In this document: piece by piece, positions 60,601 to 64,000 of the stretch
Numbering within the stretch: the stretch's first letter is position 1
Layout: every line of letters starts with the position of its first letter
Assembly: GCA_907163345.1 (NCBI GenBank)
Contig: CAJQUN010001075.1
Span: 47,260 to 111,259 of the forward strand
Direction of reading: 5' to 3'
DNA: 64,000 nucleotides
DNA from: Haberlea rhodopensis
Lineage: Eukaryota > Streptophyta > Magnoliopsida > Lamiales > Gesneriaceae
Made by a program: the position numbers and the translations under genes
The notes under the pieces: generated by a model
What the model was told of the DNA's origin: nothing
The model's input: only the letters and a program-made list of their open reading frames with translations
The model's database searches: none

Positions 60601-61570
60601 TCCAGGCATGCAGGTAGTGTCTTCCCAAGTGAGTAATGATTCCTCCCCCACCGTGATGAGATATCCTGAGAAGAAAATTGGTTAAAAGGGGGTCGGAGAG
60701 GGTTCTTCGGTGGAGCCCCTCCGATGATGAAGTCAGTGGGGAGGAAAGAAAATTAGAACTTAAGCGAGAAAAAAGGAAAAAAAATCTGAAAAAATCTTTG
60801 CACATAATACAAACCTGGTATATATATATACTAATCCTGCCTACCAGAAAAGGACCTTGGTAACGACATGTAGGGGCAACATGGACCACTGTGAACTGCC
60901 ACTGATGATCAGGGTCTCAGAGATAGGGACCACCGACATATATTGTACAATTTGTACGACGCGCAACTTTTGGGATCTTATTCGTACTGTAGGATATTAT
61001 TCCCATGCTTTTACACTAGGTCGCCCCTTAATTGACTGATCCGCTAGTGTGGTCCACCTCTGCCATGGATCGGGCTTTTACCTTGGTTGAACATATCTCG
61101 GGGACCACCCTAAGGGTCTCGGGGCTGGTCGCAAGGGATCGAGTTATCCGGCTTCGTAAGCAACCCAGCTCGGCTACAATCCCGCTCACGTTGATATTAC
61201 CAATCGCCTATATGTGGCAAATTAGCACATGTCCCAGCTGATCTCGAGAACATTAGGGGTCGGGGTGAGCACTAGTCCCGGACTGAGGTACTGGTATCAG
61301 GTCGGAATGCTGAACTTTGCAGAGCATCAACCTGGGCTGGCATGCACTAGCTAAATGCTATTGACGAGTGAAGCGCTTGGGGTCGAGGCCCTGGCTCGGC
61401 CCACCATCGATCCGGTCCGGAGAATCATAGAGCCGAATCCACGATTTGAAGATCGAGCCAGCTGAAATAATATACAGTTCGGGTCGAGTCCGTACTGAGG
61501 TCTTAACATGGGTATCACGTTCAAAATAAGAGACCATCGAACAAGAGTTCGAATGCACAAAATTTGCCAA
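60601..61570 (-). repeat. Second LTR-like block (Tat/Retand type)
   Basis: On the minus strand a TATA-like run (AGTATATATATACC, about 60820-60833) is followed by a pyrimidine-rich leader and ACTGACTTCATCATCGGAGG GGCTCC, CACCGAAGAACCCTCTCC, phrases typical of Tat-type LTRs. 61070-61560 is GC-richer with repeated CTCGGGG and GGTCGGG phrases. Boundaries not determined. Confidence 0.45.
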
Positions 61571-62584
61571 CATAGTTCAGATGTTCATTCTCCAACCTGC
61601 AAATCCTAGAAAATAACATACAAACACATCAGACAACTATAATGGTCGTAGCAGGAAGTTGATTTTGAGAGCTGATTTTGAAAGGGATACCCAGCCACTG
61701 TGCGATTTTTCTTCTTCGCGTAAATCACATCTGGTTTTTTTCATCTTAATCTGTGTGCAAGTTTATTTCTGTTTCAGCAAGTGGTGGCAGGGATGTTTCA
61801 TTCAACAAGGGTAATTTAGTCATGAAAATGGATTAATTGCATTATGGTTCAAGAAAATGGACTCATTTGAAAGAAGATTTATAGAATGTATATTTAGTTG
61901 AGAATCTTAATAAGATTTTTTGGGAGATTTAGTTGAAAGATGTTTTGAAAAGTAGTACATTTACGTGATTTTTTCTTTATAATATGAGGGGATCCGCAAA
62001 CCCCGACCCCAACGCTCATAGAAGGGTCGGTTTGTTTTGGTAGCTAAAAAAAATTGGCATGTTTTGGTTTATTAAAATCCATTTAATTCCAAAAAAATTA
62101 AAAAAAATTAGAATTTTGCTTAAAATTAATAAAAAATTGGATATATAATTATTACTTTTTTTATAAACTCAATTAGTCGGTTTATAACCGATATTTTATG
62201 AACCAAACCAAATAAACCGATAAAAATTTTAAAACTAAATTTTTTGAATTAATCGAACTAAATTTTTTGAATTGAATGGGTTCGGCTGGTTATTTTGATT
62301 TTGTTCATTCCTAATTCTCGTAATATTATTTATTATTGTTAAATTATTAATTTGAAAATTTTAATATTATAACAATTATTATCATTAATTTATTTCATAT
62401 GATTTATTAATTCCTTTATCAATATTATTATCTTATTTCATTTTTAATATTAATATTCCTAATTAATAATTAGTTTATTTATTATTTACAATTATTAAAA
62501 AAAATAGACGCCGGGGTTAGCTTTTTCTGCCCCCTATGTCAATGTCCTCTAGCCAAATAGGTTTCAGCCAAAGCAATCGCAGAA
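61571..62584. other. AT-rich intergenic region
   Basis: No gene seen. 61985-62290 contains a stretch with GGTTTATAACCG and AACCAAACCAAATAAACCG phrases that may be a small decayed element. 62300-62500 is extremely AT-rich. The last 80 bp are the likely leader of the following gene. Confidence 0.4.
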
Positions 62585-62865
62585 ATGGATTGAGAACAAG
62601 GAGGAATCACTCTGTGTGGCGGCTCGAAACGGCGACGTTTCCTTTGTAACTTCTTTAATTAAATCTGGAGCTGACGTCACCTACTTCGATGGGGAAGGTC
62701 TAACACCGCTGATGCACGCCGCCAAACACGGAGCGGCGGAGGTGGTGAAGGCGCTCCTCGACGCCGGCGCCCCTTGGAATGCACTTTCTCCTTCGAATCT
62801 CTCTGCCGGAGACTTCGCCATGGAAAGTGGCCATCAATATTCCTTTGAGCTCCTCCTCAATACAG
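62585..62865 (+). CDS. Ankyrin-repeat / arginine N-methyltransferase 2-like protein, first exon only
   Basis: The frame LCVAARNGDVSFVTSLIKSG, ADVTYFDGEGLTPLMHAAKH, GAAEVVKALLDAGAPWNALS, PSNLSAGDFAMESGHQYSFE, LLLNTG holds two ankyrin repeats. It closely resembles the N-terminus of plant RMT2-like proteins, where a SAM-dependent methyltransferase domain follows. A GT donor at 62866 ends the exon (ACAG|GTCC). The natural ATG at 62585 (ATGGATTGAGAAC) is one base out of frame: it gives M-D and then a stop unless one T is removed. No methyltransferase exon appears before 64000, so the gene continues outside the window. Confidence 0.75.
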
Positions 62866-64000
62866 GTCCTTTTCGACAGAATGACCACATTTTAGTCTTG
62901 ATTCATTCTCTCTTCCTAACATCTTGAGGTTTTTAATAGAAGTTAGAGGAAGGTTCTAGAAGTGTTATTTATTTTTTTAATGCTTGGTAGGTTGTTGCTT
63001 CTTGACAAATTCGGGAACGAACTAATGTAAAAAGGGATTATTTTTTGAGATACTTGTTAAAGTCATTGCACATAAGTTTCATCCAGTACCATTAACAGTA
63101 CTGCTGTCATATACCGTATTTTTTAAAATACTGGGGCAAAATCATCCTTTTGTGTGAAAAATATACAAGTACTTACAGAAGATTACGAGGGAGAAAGGCA
63201 ACTGCCCCTCCTTCCCCCACCGCCTGCTATTAAGGTTGCGGTAGAACCAGTGGCTGGCGGAATACTTATTGAGCTTGGACATTGTCTTTTTTCCGATATT
63301 ATCTGTTTTTTTTTTGTTAATGCCATTAATAAGTAGCATGCATAGCCTTCCATTTCTGGATATAACTGCTTCCTTCTTGGAAACCACTAATTTTTTATTG
63401 ATTGGTGTCTCATGTCACTGTGCTTGACCTTAAAATGAATATTCTGTTTTGTTAACCTAGTTGTGGGATGTCTCACACGTTCTGTCAACCTCCTGTATTT
63501 TTTTCAAGTTTTTTACTGGTCAGTCCTTGTCTAGTAGGGTGAGACTGTGCTTGTCCTACAAGAGCTTCAGTTGGTTCTTGATTCATCTGGATGAAGGCTG
63601 CTGAATAGGCTTAAATTTTTATAGCATATAATTAGAGCTCTTTTATTTTTTATTATTGAAATTGTTAGTATTTAGATGTGGACTATGATGCACGGATACT
63701 CCTAAAATCACTCGGTTCGGTGCGGTGTCGTACACTCCTCGGTAGACCCGACCAAGGGTCATAAACGACCCTGAAGCGGCTGGACCGGCCCGTGATCAAC
63801 GGGCTGGTTAACCGGGTCAACGGTTCAAAGGGTTTTACATTTTTGAATTTAAAATATATGTTATGGTGTAGATTTAAACTCATGACCTTCAATTTGAATA
63901 ATAGCTTCCACCACTAAGCTATAAGAGCCTTGTTGATCTAATATACTGTTATAATTTATATATATTAAACCAAACAACTATATCTTACACATTTGATTTT
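62866..64000. other. First intron of the RMT2-like gene, with a repeat at its right end
   Basis: No further exon of the gene can be recognised. A 60-residue frame at 63154-63336 is proline-rich in part (LPLLPPPPAIKVAVEP) but has no known domain. About 63690-63850 holds CGGTTCGGTGCGG, CTGGACCGGCCCG and GTTAACCGGGTCAACGG phrases, probably a dispersed repeat running toward the window end. Confidence 0.45.

Noticed and set aside
63154..63336. Second exon of the RMT2-like gene
   Set aside because: The translation has no similarity to the expected region after the ankyrin repeats or to a methyltransferase; left as unassigned.

Overview
The window is nuclear DNA of a flowering plant, most likely a eudicot. 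It carries intron-rich genes with GT-AG introns, plant-type gene families (K+-dependent asparaginase, MRG, HOS15-like, Pumilio) and many nested Copia, Gypsy, TRIM, hAT and MITE elements. I see nothing bacterial, viral or organellar and no convincing tRNA or rRNA gene. The species cannot be fixed from sequence alone; an asterid is a guess.

Layout. 1-6487 is a decayed minus-strand Copia element ending in its 5' LTR, followed by another LTR fragment (to 6985). 7260-9411 is a Gypsy-type solo LTR with a perfect 5-bp target duplication. 9924-11803 is a fold-back element whose core is two opposed arrays of a GTGCACGAAAA-type repeat. Host genes follow: an isoaspartyl peptidase/L-asparaginase (12367-14590, +, four exons, intact), an MRG-family chromodomain gene (16098-20499, -, ten exons, intact frame, with a solo LTR beside one splice acceptor), and a HOS15-like WD40 gene (22335-27760, +, fourteen exons, one nonsense codon and three 1-base frameshifts). 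A 5'-truncated Copia element occupies about 28545-33051. A Pumilio-family gene (34395-44313, +, five exons) carries in its last intron a full-length chromovirus (37820-43440) whose two LTRs look identical.

From 44.7 kb to 61.6 kb there is almost only transposon: an hAT element (44714-48884) with two nested non-autonomous elements, a complete TRIM (49171-49522), a Tekay-like 3' end (49626-51850) with a nested MITE, an Athila-like plus-strand remnant (52700-56155), a Tat/Retand-like minus-strand remnant (56155-about 60600), and a second LTR-like block to 61.57 kb. The first exon of an ankyrin/arginine-methyltransferase (RMT2-like) gene lies at 62585-62865 and the gene runs off the window.

The five host genes do not form a pathway. 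MRG and the HOS15-like gene both concern histone marks and lie head to head, but no operon-like logic is implied. The main observations are clusters of the palindrome CGATCGATCG (17 exact copies by eye) inside unrelated elements; the solo LTR 12 nt from an MRG splice acceptor; the young chromovirus inside the Pumilio intron; the TRIM; the fold-back array; and a recurrent pattern of single-base frameshifts, mostly in short homopolymers, that raises the question of assembly error versus real decay. I did not find a convincing new functional system beyond these.
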